Below, in pieces: positions 16,731 to 24,701 of a stretch of 37,132 nt of DNA (positions are counted from its first letter, which is position 1; each line of letters opens with the position of its first letter). Below the pieces are notes generated by a model. It saw only the letters and a list, made by a program, of their open reading frames with translations. It ran no database searches and had not been told where the DNA came from. Source of the stretch: an uncultured Clostridia bacterium (GTDB taxonomy: Bacteria; Bacillota; Clostridia; TANB77; CAG-465); assembly GCA_944387385.1 (NCBI GenBank), contig CALXES010000013.1, positions 1 to 37,132 on the forward strand, read 5' to 3'. The translations under genes and the position numbers were made by a program.

Positions 16731-18843
16731 AAAATTCTATTTTATTTTCAACTATATTTTGAGTTTTTTCTTTTTGAGCATCATTAGTATATATATCAAA
16801 ATACTCATTTGTTATTTCTTTTACCATTGGAGCAAGATAATATCCTTCTGATCCATGTTCAACAATTGCAACTACAGCAATTTTAGGATTATCATATGGT
16901 GCAAATCCAACAAATATTGCATTATTTGCTCCATCTGAAACTTGAGCTGTTCCTGTTTTTCCAGCAACTTCTACTTTACTATCTGCAAATATATCTGCAG
17001 CTGTACCACCAGTTTCTGTTGTAACTGCATACATTCCTTCTTTTATAGCATCAATATACTCGTTACTAATATCAAGTTCTTTTGACTTAAAATCTACTCC
17101 TGTAAATTCCTTCATATATTCAGAAACATCACTTAATGAAACAAATGAAACATCATTACCAACACTTTTTATTAACGATACTTTATTAAGAGTACCACCA
17201 TTTGCAATTGTAGAAATATAATTTGCAAGTTGTATTGGAGTAAATAGGTTAGTAGACTGACCAATTGAAGCTGATAGCGTATCTCCAAGTGACCATCCAT
17301 CTGCATTGTCACCTGCAATATTTCCACTATATTCTCCTGAAAGTTCTATTCCAGTTTTTTGACCAAGTCCAAAATTTTTGGCCCATTCAACAATTGTAGA
17401 TATTCCAATCCTTCTTCCAACTTCATAGAAATAACAGTTGCATGAGCCTTTTAATGCTCCTGTTAAATTAATTGTTCCATGTGTTATATTATGAGCCGTA
17501 TATATCCAGCATTTAGGATTATATGAATACGGATAAATACCAGGATCAGTATATTCTTCATCAACTGTAATTTGACCAGACTCAAGTCCTGCAATTCCCA
17601 TAAGCATTTTATATGTAGAACCTGGTGAATATGTACCAGATATTGCTCTATTAAACATTGGATTTTGAGCATCAGATATTAACTCTTGCCACTGCTCTGT
17701 CGTAATTCCATCAGCAAAATTGTTTATATTATATGTAGGATAGCTAGCCATAGCAAGTACTTCACCCGTTTCAACATCTAACACTACACAGCTTCCAGCT
17801 TTCGCCTCTGGTATTGGCTCACTACTTAATGTGCCATTTTGAAGTCCTTCAAGAGTTGATTTTAAAGCATTTTCAACAACTTGTTGTATTCTATAATCAA
17901 TTGTTAATGTTACATTATTACCAGAGACAGCCTCTTGAGTAATTAGTTCAGAAGTAACATTTCCTAGTGAGTCTGTTACGACTTTTTTTACTCCATCTGT
18001 CCCTTTTAAATATTGCTCCATTGATTCTTCTACTCCAGACTTTCCTATAACACTATTAATAGTATATCCTCTATCTTTTAGTGAATTGTACTCAGTATTA
18101 TTTATACTACTTACATATCCTAATATATGACACGCAAAGTCATCTGAAACATAATATCTTTTTGGAACTGCAACTATGTTTATACCGTATAATTTACTTT
18201 TTAATTCTTCAATTTGAGCAACTGAATTTTTAGAAATATTTTTAGCAATCACAGCACTATTAAATAATGAATATCCGTTATAATTTGCTTCATATTTAAC
18301 TTTTATTACCTTTATTTTATCTTCATAACTATAATCCTCAACAGCATATAGTTCACTATAATAGGCAATAACATCATCAAAAGTAGATTCACTAGATAAA
18401 TCTATACTTTCTAAAAATGATATTCTTAGATCATCATCTTCTAAATATTCTTCTGAAAAATTATCTAGTGTATCATTAATAGGAAAAGTTGAATACACCT
18501 TATCTCCATTTGACTGTAATAAATCTACTAGTGTCTTTATAGCCTCGTTTGTTAAATCTGTGCCAACTTTTGTCCTATAAATCTCTACATTATATGTAAG
18601 TTCATTTGTAGCTAGTAGCACACCATTTCTATCATAAATTTCTCCTCTTGAGGCAGAAATTGTTTCTGTTCTTACTATTTTATTTTCAGCTTGTTCCCTA
18701 TAAGTTGCACCATTTATTATCTGTATATTAAATAGCTGTATAATAAATATAATTGCAATAAATACTAAAAAAATAGAAAGCACAAGTTCTCTATTTTCTA
18801 GTATGTCTGATATTTTTTTTAATCTTGACTTAAGAAATTCCAA
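16729..18843 (-). CDS. mrdA: Penicillin-binding protein 2, elongasome transpeptidase
   Basis: A 704-residue class B PBP that cross-links peptidoglycan during elongation as the partner of RodA. One N-terminal helix (about residues 20-42) is followed by a PBP dimer domain containing ASRGEIYDRNG. The transpeptidase domain carries SPGSTYK (SxxK, serine near residue 408), SCN near residue 469 and AGKTGTAQ near residue 629. The start is taken as TTG at 18843, 8 bases after GGAGG. The upstream in-frame GTG at 18852 lies inside that ribosome binding site. It is the last gene of the DUF4321-mreBCD-PBP2 operon, 18 bases after mreD. The cytoplasmic C-terminal tail is short and charged. Confidence 0.95.
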   Translation of the reverse strand: MEFLKSRLKKISDILENRELVLSIFLVFIAIIFIIQLFNIQIINGATYREQAENKIVRTETISASRGEIYDRNGVLLATNELTYNVEIYRTKVGTDLTNEAIKTLVDLLQSNGDKVYSTFPINDTLDNFSEEYLEDDDLRISFLESIDLSSESTFDDVIAYYSELYAVEDYSYEDKIKVIKVKYEANYNGYSLFNSAVIAKNISKNSVAQIEELKSKLYGINIVAVPKRYYVSDDFACHILGYVSSINNTEYNSLKDRGYTINSVIGKSGVEESMEQYLKGTDGVKKVVTDSLGNVTSELITQEAVSGNNVTLTIDYRIQQVVENALKSTLEGLQNGTLSSEPIPEAKAGSCVVLDVETGEVLAMASYPTYNINNFADGITTEQWQELISDAQNPMFNRAISGTYSPGSTYKMLMGIAGLESGQITVDEEYTDPGIYPYSYNPKCWIYTAHNITHGTINLTGALKGSCNCYFYEVGRRIGISTIVEWAKNFGLGQKTGIELSGEYSGNIAGDNADGWSLGDTLSASIGQSTNLFTPIQLANYISTIANGGTLNKVSLIKSVGNDVSFVSLSDVSEYMKEFTGVDFKSKELDISNEYIDAIKEGMYAVTTETGGTAADIFADSKVEVAGKTGTAQVSDGANNAIFVGFAPYDNPKIAVVAIVEHGSEGYYLAPMVKEITNEYFDIYTNDAQKEKTQNIVENKIEF

Positions 18844-18861
18844 AACTTGCACCTCCTTTAA

Positions 18862-19377
18862 TTACCAATATATTTTATTTTGTTTCTTTTCAATATGCTC
18901 TATTATTTTTCCAAATATAAAACAAATTATAAAGACAAGTATCACATTTAAAAGTATACTTAGTATAACCTGTTTTATTAAAAAGAAAAAGCTTATATAA
19001 CTAGATATAATAATCATACTTTGAAAATATTGTATTGTCTCAAACAATGCAACGCTTAAAGCTGTAAGAATTATAATTGAAAGATAATTTTCTTTCATAT
19101 AATCTTCATTAATAAAACCTAGAAGCATTCCTATTGCAGTATATGAAATAGTAAACATACCTGAACTTCCAAAAATTAAATCTACAATAAACCCTAAAAT
19201 AAATGAATATATTGTACAAGAATAAATACTTGTATATAAACTTACAACAATTACTGAAATTAAAAGCATGTTGGGTTTTATACCGAATAAACTCATGTTA
19301 TTAAACACAAAAAGCTGCATAGATAGTGAAATAATAAATAATAAAATTGTAACAATTACTTTTAACACTCTTTGCAT
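18862..19377 (-). CDS. mreD: Rod shape-determining protein MreD
   Basis: A 171-residue polytopic protein with about five hydrophobic segments and little loop sequence. It is typical of MreD, which bridges MreC and the RodA-PBP2 synthase. The pattern YSFILGFIVDLIFGS near residue 60 matches the conserved GxxxDxxxG region of the family. An ATG at 19377 is preferred: AGGTGAG lies about 5 bases before it. A GTG at 19386, directly after the mreC stop, would give three extra residues. The mreC stop overlaps this ribosome binding site, so translation is likely coupled. Identity rests on position between mreC and PBP2 as well as sequence. Confidence 0.9.
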   Translation of the reverse strand: MQRVLKVIVTILLFIISLSMQLFVFNNMSLFGIKPNMLLISVIVVSLYTSIYSCTIYSFILGFIVDLIFGSSGMFTISYTAIGMLLGFINEDYMKENYLSIIILTALSVALFETIQYFQSMIIISSYISFFFLIKQVILSILLNVILVFIICFIFGKIIEHIEKKQNKIYW

Positions 19378-19386
19378 ATTACTCAC

Positions 19387-20220
19387 CTAATTTATAATTA
19401 CAGCAACCTCAGATATTTTACTAATATCTACACAAGGTTCAACTAATGCATATCTATTTACATCATTCTTATTATTTACAATTTCAACTATTCTTCCAAC
19501 TGGAATTGAACTAGGATACTTCAAACCAATTCCAGATGTATAAAGCATATCTGATACTGCTATTTCTGTATCTAATGGTATGTAAGTTAGTTTTAATCTG
19601 TTCTGTTCTTTAAGCTCTAAGTCCCCATTTACTACTGCTGGTTCATTAATTGTACTAATATTTACACTTACTGATGATGAAGCATCTAATATTGTAGTAA
19701 CAACAGCAGTGTTTTCAGTAACATTTGATATATATCCAACAAGTCCCTCTTCATGAACTACTGTCTGATCAACTGCAATCCCATCATTAGTTCCAACATT
19801 AATCGTAAATGTTTGTGTCCAATTATCATGTTCTCTATAAATAATATTTGCCATAACAGTTTCGTAATGCTGATACTCTTTTTTTATATTAAGCATTTCT
19901 TTTAATGTTGTATTTTCATCTATTATTTTTTGTGATTCCAAGACTTGTACTTTTAATTCTTCATTTTCTTTTCTTAACTCTTCATTTTGTGCCTGTAGCG
20001 CTTCAATATCAGAATTAGAATTAAATATTTTATCTATACCGTTATATACAAAATTTATTGGCTTAGAGATAAAAGAAGCTACTCTAGCTACCATTTCATT
20101 GTTACTATTTCTAAAGAAAAATGCAACAAACATTATAGCAAACACTAAAAATATTATAATAAATATTATTTTTTTCTTTCTTTTTTGACTATTATTTGAA
20201 AAATCTATACCATAATCCAT
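19387..20220 (-). CDS. mreC: Rod shape-determining protein MreC
   Basis: A 277-residue bitopic protein. A basic N-terminus (KRKKKIIF) and one helix (about residues 17-36) precede a coiled coil (about 70-110, with repeated E-E-L-R-K-E-N heptads). The extracytoplasmic beta-barrel region includes YREHDNWTQTFTINVGTNDGI and VGYISNVTENTAVVTTILD. MreC is the scaffold that activates PBP2 in the elongasome. The length is normal for the family. AAAGGAAAG is the ribosome binding site, 7 bases before the ATG. The gene follows mreB after an 89-base AT-rich gap. Confidence 0.95.
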   Translation of the reverse strand: MDYGIDFSNNSQKRKKKIIFIIIFLVFAIMFVAFFFRNSNNEMVARVASFISKPINFVYNGIDKIFNSNSDIEALQAQNEELRKENEELKVQVLESQKIIDENTTLKEMLNIKKEYQHYETVMANIIYREHDNWTQTFTINVGTNDGIAVDQTVVHEEGLVGYISNVTENTAVVTTILDASSSVSVNISTINEPAVVNGDLELKEQNRLKLTYIPLDTEIAVSDMLYTSGIGLKYPSSIPVGRIVEIVNNKNDVNRYALVEPCVDISKISEVAVIIN

Positions 20221-20309
20221 TTAATCTTTCCTTTTTACAATGTTATTTTAATAATATTATTATCATTTTAATATAATATTAAACTATATATTCCAAATTG
20301 TTCTTTATA
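20221..20309 (-). other. AT-rich gap between mreB and mreC
   Basis: This 89-base gap is almost entirely A and T, with palindromes such as AATAATATTATT and TTTAATA-TTA-TATTAAA. There is no GC-containing terminator. A weak promoter-like pair (TTGGAA, 17 bases, TATTAA) can be drawn on the minus strand and could tune mreCD-PBP2 separately from mreB. The call is weak given the base composition. Confidence 0.3.
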
Positions 20310-21326
20310 TTACACTATTCTTCCCTTTGTAGATTTTTTTAAAACTTCTATATTTTCAAGTGTACTTGAAACTCCTCTTGCTACACACTCAGTAGGAGAC
20401 TCAGCAATAAAAACTGGTATACCTGTCTGTTCATTTATATATCTATCAATATTTTTTAATAGGGCTCCTCCACCACATAAAACTATGCCCTTACTCATAA
20501 CATCTGATGATAGCTCAGGAGGAGTTTTTTCCAATGTGGTCTTTATTGCCTTTAATATAATTTCCAATGAATCTTTCATTGCTTCATTTATATCAAAAGT
20601 AGTAACTGTAACAGTTTCAGGCAATCCGTTAGATAGATTTCTTCCTTTCACGCTAACTCTTTCTTCAGTCATTGCAGAACTTGCACTTCCAATTTGTTTT
20701 TTTATCTCTTCAGCTTCTGTCTCACCAATTAAAACATTAAACTTTGTTCTTATATACTCTACAATATCCTTATCTAATTTATCTCCAGCAACTTTTACAG
20801 AATTTTCTGTAACTATACCACCAAGAGACATTACAGCCATCTCTGAAGTGCCTCCACCTATATCTACAATCATACTTCCTTCAGGTCTTTCAATTTGAAG
20901 TCCAGCACCAATTGCTGCTGCCATAACTTCTTCCATTAAATATACTGCTTTTGCACCAGCCTTATATCCCACTCCCTCAACTGCTCTTTCCTCAACATCA
21001 GTTATTGATGAAGGTATCGTAATTACAATTTTTGGTTTATAAAATAGACTCTTTGGAACAACTCTATATACTAAATTTTGTATTAACATTCTAGTAGCTT
21101 CAAAATCTGCTATTATACCATCTTTTAATGGCCTAACAGCTACAATACTATCTGGCGTTCTCCCTAGCATTTCTTTTGCTTGATTTCCTACTGCAAGTAT
21201 TTCTCCTGTTATCTTATTTATTGCGACTACTGTAGGTTCAGATAATACTAATCCTCTTCCTCTTAAACTTATTCTTGTATAAGATGTACCTAAATCTATA
21301 CCTATTTCCCTTGACATTGATTTCAT
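20310..21326 (-). CDS. mreB: Rod shape-determining protein MreB (actin-like)
   Basis: A 338-residue bacterial actin. The phosphate-1 loop is EIGIDLGTSYTRI, the connect-1 region ITIPSSITDVEERAV, the phosphate-2 loop MIVDIGGGTSEMAV, and the adenosine motif GIVLCGGGALLKNIDRYI. It polymerises on the inner membrane face and orients RodA-PBP2. Usual MreB length is about 335-345 residues. The ATG at 21326 has AAGGAGAAATAAT ahead. Paralogues Mbl and MreBH have very similar sequences; position ahead of mreC and mreD supports MreB. It is the second gene of its operon after the DUF4321 gene. Confidence 0.96.
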   Translation of the reverse strand: MKSMSREIGIDLGTSYTRISLRGRGLVLSEPTVVAINKITGEILAVGNQAKEMLGRTPDSIVAVRPLKDGIIADFEATRMLIQNLVYRVVPKSLFYKPKIVITIPSSITDVEERAVEGVGYKAGAKAVYLMEEVMAAAIGAGLQIERPEGSMIVDIGGGTSEMAVMSLGGIVTENSVKVAGDKLDKDIVEYIRTKFNVLIGETEAEEIKKQIGSASSAMTEERVSVKGRNLSNGLPETVTVTTFDINEAMKDSLEIILKAIKTTLEKTPPELSSDVMSKGIVLCGGGALLKNIDRYINEQTGIPVFIAESPTECVARGVSSTLENIEVLKKSTKGRIV

Positions 21327-21356
21327 ATTATTTCTCCTTCTTATGCTCTATTTTTA

Positions 21357-21614
21357 CTATATTTTTAACCAACTTGTAATCCATTTAGATAATAATGCAA
21401 ATAATACTAGACCTATTACTCCACCTATATTTATTCTACACCAAAAACCTAAAGTTAATTCAATTACTCCTAAATCTAAAAGTAAAGGATCTTCAAGTCC
21501 AATATTTCCTCCAATTGATAGCCAGTCTAAAGATGTTCCTGCCATTTGTTGTCCTACTATAACTCCAACTATCATACCTAAAGCACATAATATTATAATT
21601 ATCGCCTTTCTCAT
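21357..21614 (-). CDS. DUF4321 small membrane protein
   Basis: An 85-residue protein with an N-terminal helix (about 4-24), a central GNIGLEDPLLLDLGVIELTL motif and a second helix (about 60-80). The P-x-x-L-D-L-x-x-x-x-L-x-F core is that of DUF4321 proteins, which in Clostridia are commonly encoded immediately upstream of mreB, as here. Function is not established. Inference from context: an accessory of the cell-elongation machinery. It is the promoter-proximal gene of the mre operon, with GGAGGGG 8 bases before the ATG. Confidence 0.82.
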   Translation of the reverse strand: MRKAIIIILCALGMIVGVIVGQQMAGTSLDWLSIGGNIGLEDPLLLDLGVIELTLGFWCRINIGGVIGLVLFALLSKWITSWLKI

Positions 21615-21647
21615 ATATCTATCCCCTCCAAAATTAATCTATATCAG

Positions 21648-21676
21648 ATTATATATCTTTTTTATATTTTTTTCAA
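21648..21676 (-). promoter_or_regulatory. Promoter for the DUF4321-mreBCD-PBP2 operon
   Basis: The minus strand reads TTGAAA (21676-21671), a 17-base spacer and TATAAT (21653-21648), 34 bases upstream of the DUF4321 ATG. It is close to the SigA consensus and begins about 10 bases after the mtaB stop. Confidence 0.75.
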
Positions 21677-21685
21677 GATAATACG

Positions 21686-22975
21686 TTATTTTATTGCCAC
21701 CATAGCATCGTTATCTATATCTTTTAATGTAACTTCTATTTGTTCTCCAATAGCAACATTATTAGATTTTATTTTTACCATAACGTAATTTGGTGTATAT
21801 CCATATAAATATCCATCACATTCTGATTCTATTAGAATTTTTTGCTTTTTATCTATCATATTTTTCATATAATTCTCTTTTAGTTTATTTGCTAAATTAA
21901 TTAGTTCTTCACTTCTTTTTTGAGCAATATTACCATCTACTTGACCATCCATTGTAGCAGCCAAAGTCCATTTTCTCTTAGAATATTTAAAAACGTGCAC
22001 TTCATAAAAAGCAATTTTTTTAACTCCATCTATTGTATTTTTAAATTCTTCATCTGTTTCTGAGGGAAATCCAACTATAATATCACAAGTAAAAGCAGGA
22101 TTATTAAAGTATTTTCTTATTTCATCTACTATATGAAAAATATCTTCTTTGGTATACTTTCTATTCATTCTTTTTAAAACAGCGTTATCTAGACTCTGAA
22201 CAGATAAATGAAAATGTGGACAAAGCTTGTCTATCTTAGCTAATCTATGTATGTTATTATCAGTTAAAATTCTAGGTTCAATTGAACCAAGTCTGATTCT
22301 CTTTAAACCTTTAACAGTGGCAATTTTTTCAATTACATCTATTAAATTTATGTTTGTATCTTCAAAATCTTTTCCATATGAAGCAATTTCAATTCCAACT
22401 AAAACTACCTCTCCCACTCCACTTTTTACTAAATTGTTCACTTCTAATATAATATCATCAAGACTTCTGCTTCTTACTCGTCCTCTTACGTATGGAATAA
22501 TACAATAAGAACAAAAATTATTACAGCCATCTTCTATTTTTACACTTTCTCTTATTTGTCTACCTCTATTTAAACTTTTTTTCTGTGTATATTTTGCTAT
22601 TTTATTTATATTAGACACTTTGTATACTACATTTCTTCTATTTAAAGAAATATAATCTTCAACAATTTTTACTATATCATTTTTTTCTTGATTTCCAATA
22701 ATTATGTCTACATTTTGTAATTTTGTATTTTCTCCAATCTCTTGAGCATAACAACCTGCAAGTACTACTATTCCTCCCATTCTTTTAGCTCTACTTAAAT
22801 ACTGTCTTGTTTTTCTAGTAGATAAATTTGTGACACTACATGAATTTATAACATAAATATCTGCACTTTCTTTAAAATCACAAATGTCATATCCACAGTC
22901 TACAAAGCTCTTCATCATTAAATCTGTTTCATACTGATTTACTTTACATCCAAGTGTAAAAAAAGCAACTCTCAT
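21686..22975 (-). CDS. mtaB: tRNA (N6-L-threonylcarbamoyladenosine(37)-C2)-methylthiotransferase MtaB
   Basis: A 429-residue radical SAM enzyme that adds a methylthio group to t6A37 of ANN-decoding tRNAs. The N-terminal UPF0004 domain has the three cluster-binding cysteines at 10, 46 and 75 (LGCKVNQYET, NSCSVTNLSTRKTRQ, AGCYAQ). The radical SAM motif CNNFCSYC is at 151-158, and a TRAM RNA-binding domain occupies the last ~65 residues. The NLSTRKTRQ element after the second cysteine favours MtaB (YqeV) over MiaB or RimO. It lies 26 bases after ylmH, probably co-transcribed. A GGAG site precedes the ATG at 22975. Confidence 0.93.
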   Translation of the reverse strand: MRVAFFTLGCKVNQYETDLMMKSFVDCGYDICDFKESADIYVINSCSVTNLSTRKTRQYLSRAKRMGGIVVLAGCYAQEIGENTKLQNVDIIIGNQEKNDIVKIVEDYISLNRRNVVYKVSNINKIAKYTQKKSLNRGRQIRESVKIEDGCNNFCSYCIIPYVRGRVRSRSLDDIILEVNNLVKSGVGEVVLVGIEIASYGKDFEDTNINLIDVIEKIATVKGLKRIRLGSIEPRILTDNNIHRLAKIDKLCPHFHLSVQSLDNAVLKRMNRKYTKEDIFHIVDEIRKYFNNPAFTCDIIVGFPSETDEEFKNTIDGVKKIAFYEVHVFKYSKRKWTLAATMDGQVDGNIAQKRSEELINLANKLKENYMKNMIDKKQKILIESECDGYLYGYTPNYVMVKIKSNNVAIGEQIEVTLKDIDNDAMVAIK

Positions 22976-23001
22976 TATATTCTCCTTTTCTATATCACTA
23001 T

Positions 23002-23808
23002 TTAAGAATACTTATATATAACTATTACTATATTATTGTTTCTAGTCTTTCTTAATTCTTTTCCTATCCTAATCTTTCCACATCGCTTAAAAGATACAAT
23101 ATCTTCTTTTTTTACAATTGTGTTAGGATAGAATATATTTTTATCATTTATATATAAATCTCCATTTAATATCTTATCTTTAGTTTCACTTCTACTTAAA
23201 TTATATACTTCGCTAAGTATAGCATCTATTCTATAGGATGATACTATATATTCTTTTTCTATTAAATTTAAAGATAATTCTTGTACTTCTTTTGAATATA
23301 TACTAATTTCCTCTGTAATAACATTATACTTTCCAACAGAAATCAAATTAAGCATAAAATATTCTTTGATGCAGTTTAAGCAAAAAAAATACGCTACATC
23401 ATTCTTTAAAATTATATCACCTATATATTCTCTTTTAACTCCTAAAGAATAAATTGCTCCCATATAGTCTTTATGTAAAAGCTTTCCTTTAGAATTTGAA
23501 ATTATTTTTATACAACATATATTACTAGCAAAAAAAGCATCTTTATTATCTATTAAATAATCTGGTATAAAAGCTATATTTGATTTTTCGCAATATTTAT
23601 TAGCACAAAAAGTATAATATCTAACTTTAAAATGATTTAATGTATTTTTAACAATATTCATCTCATTTATATTTAAAAAACTTGAGCAATATGGACTATC
23701 TGTTTTTTCAAATCTAATTGCTTTATCTAATATACTAGACACTAATATTTTATCTTCCTTATCTTTAATCGTTTCAAGTATTTTTTGCTTATCTATTTTT
23801 GTTATCAT
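23002..23808 (-). CDS. ylmH: YlmH-like S4-domain RNA-binding protein
   Basis: A 268-residue protein. The C-terminal S4 domain (about residues 192-245) has YRIDAILSEVYNLSRSETKD, then DLYINDKNI and KKEDIVSFKRCGKIRI, the strand-turn pattern of S4 RNA binding. The N-terminal ~180 residues fit the YlmH fold, including the central GAIYSLGVKREYIGDIIL element. YlmH homologues are encoded near cell-division genes in Firmicutes, and the B. subtilis protein has been linked to ribosome-associated quality control. Here it is instead followed by mtaB, another translation gene. A cysteine pair in the N-terminal half (YTFCANKYCEK) is noted without a known role. Its own extended -10 promoter is at 23835-23863. 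Confidence 0.85.
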   Translation of the reverse strand: MITKIDKQKILETIKDKEDKILVSSILDKAIRFEKTDSPYCSSFLNINEMNIVKNTLNHFKVRYYTFCANKYCEKSNIAFIPDYLIDNKDAFFASNICCIKIISNSKGKLLHKDYMGAIYSLGVKREYIGDIILKNDVAYFFCLNCIKEYFMLNLISVGKYNVITEEISIYSKEVQELSLNLIEKEYIVSSYRIDAILSEVYNLSRSETKDKILNGDLYINDKNIFYPNTIVKKEDIVSFKRCGKIRIGKELRKTRNNNIVIVIYKYS

Positions 23809-23834
23809 TTTTTCTACCTAATTTTTCTCCATAT

Positions 23835-23863
23835 ATTATACCAAAAAAGCCTCTAAAAAACAA
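23835..23863 (-). promoter_or_regulatory. Promoter for ylmH-mtaB
   Basis: TTGTTT (23863-23858), a 17-base spacer and an extended -10 TGGTATAAT (23843-23835) on the minus strand, 26 bases before the ylmH ATG. The -35 box lies directly after the T run of the upstream terminator. Confidence 0.7.
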
Positions 23864-23896
23864 GAAAAAAAGACATGTGAAAAAATCTTCACATGT
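23864..23896 (-). terminator. Terminator after the 216-residue unknown gene
   Basis: Inverted repeat ACATGTGAA (23873-23881) with TTCACATGT (23888-23896), a 6-base loop, and a T run on the minus strand (23871-23865). On the plus strand the same hairpin is also followed by T residues, but no plus-strand gene precedes it. Confidence 0.8.
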
Positions 23897-23903
23897 TTTT
23901 TAT

Positions 23904-24554
23904 TTAATAAAAATTTGCATCAGAGAAAAATTGCAATCCTTTTTGCCCAAAGCAAACAATTTCTCGTTCATAAACATATAGTTTAGATAACTTTATTTTT
24001 TCATAAAAACAAGTTATATAAAAGTATTCTGAGTCTGCACAAGCAGATGTAACAATACCATCAATGAAAAATATTCCACCATTAGGATTACCATTTTTTT
24101 GAAATACTATTCCATGTTTTGTTCTAAAAACAAAATTATTTGAAACTTTATCATAAAATTCATACAAAACCTTATCACTTAAGTTATATCTTTCCTCCTT
24201 AGCAAAAGAAACAAGCTTAGATGATGATGCGACAGTACAACTATTGCTGTTATTATAAGATTTAATTTTTCTTAATCTAATCTTATTTGAATAAAAAATA
24301 AATTTTGCTACAATTACTTTTGTTTGAATATATATATTTAATATATCACCTTTTAAGTAAAAATTTTCGATTTTTTCATACTCATTTATTCTACACAAAT
24401 AGAATATTTTTTCTGTTACTAAATCAAATAAAAATATCTTTTTTTCGTCTTGTTGATTAGAACTTTCTGTACAAAAGATAGTATACTTTCTTCCTCTTAA
24501 TGTTAATACTCCAATTTTTTCAATTGGCTTTGACTGATCATAAAAAATTGTCAT
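23904..24554 (-). CDS. Uncharacterised beta-rich cytoplasmic protein
   Basis: A 216-residue protein that I do not recognise. It has no signal peptide or membrane helix. It alternates short hydrophobic beta-type strands with polar turns (GVLTLRGRKYTIFC, KKIFLFDLVTEKIFYLCR, NFVFRTKHGIVFQKN, FYITCFYEKIKLSKLYVY), suggesting a small beta-sandwich or partial beta-propeller. Six cysteines are scattered without a metal-binding spacing. The ATG at 24554 is preferred because AAGGAGG lies 8 bases ahead; an in-frame ATG at 24620 falls in the leader. It is a monocistronic unit with a perfect consensus promoter, a ~110-base leader and a strong terminator, which implies high or conditional expression. Confidence 0.6.
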   Translation of the reverse strand: MTIFYDQSKPIEKIGVLTLRGRKYTIFCTESSNQQDEKKIFLFDLVTEKIFYLCRINEYEKIENFYLKGDILNIYIQTKVIVAKFIFYSNKIRLRKIKSYNNSNSCTVASSSKLVSFAKEERYNLSDKVLYEFYDKVSNNFVFRTKHGIVFQKNGNPNGGIFFIDGIVTSACADSEYFYITCFYEKIKLSKLYVYEREIVCFGQKGLQFFSDANFY

Positions 24555-24664
24555 GTGTTTTTCCTCCTTAGTTGTAATTGAAGTATTACAATTTACATAT
24601 TGTATAAAATTACCATACAAAATACAGTATATAAATTATTACATACTTCGTTTATTATTATGAC
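24555..24664 (-). promoter_or_regulatory. Structured 5' leader of the 216-residue gene
   Basis: This leader of about 110 bases holds several inverted repeats. TTGTAAT (24572-24578) pairs with ATTACAA (24585-24591), a hairpin just upstream of the AAGGAGG site. GAAGTAT (24580-24586) can instead pair with ATACTTC (24643-24649). These two pairings overlap and exclude each other. A third repeat, TTGTAT (24600-24605) with ATACAA (24615-24620), lies between. It resembles no riboswitch class I can name, and the strong AT bias makes chance pairing possible. Confidence 0.35.
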
Positions 24665-24670
24665 AGAGGA

Positions 24671-24699
24671 ATTATACCATCTTTTATTTATTATGTCAA
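24671..24699 (-). promoter_or_regulatory. Perfect consensus promoter for the 216-residue gene
   Basis: The minus strand reads TTGACA (24699-24694), exactly 17 bases, then TATAAT (24676-24671), preceded by TG to give an extended -10. Both hexamers match the SigA consensus fully. It starts 3 bases beyond the dusB stop at 24702 and is the strongest promoter by sequence in the window. Confidence 0.85.
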
Positions 24700-24701
24700 A
24701 T

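Noticed and set aside
20221..20309. AT-only palindromes between mreB and mreC as a terminator or operator
   Set aside because: There is no GC in the stems and no separate T run. Such palindromes are expected by chance at this composition.
21343..21681. A 112-residue plus-strand open frame across the DUF4321 gene
   Set aside because: It covers the mre operon promoter and the DUF4321 gene in antisense, with low-complexity sequence and no start signals.
24555..24620. A longer 238-residue form of the unknown beta-rich protein starting at 24620
   Set aside because: That ATG lacks a ribosome binding site, while AAGGAGG with good spacing precedes the ATG at 24554.
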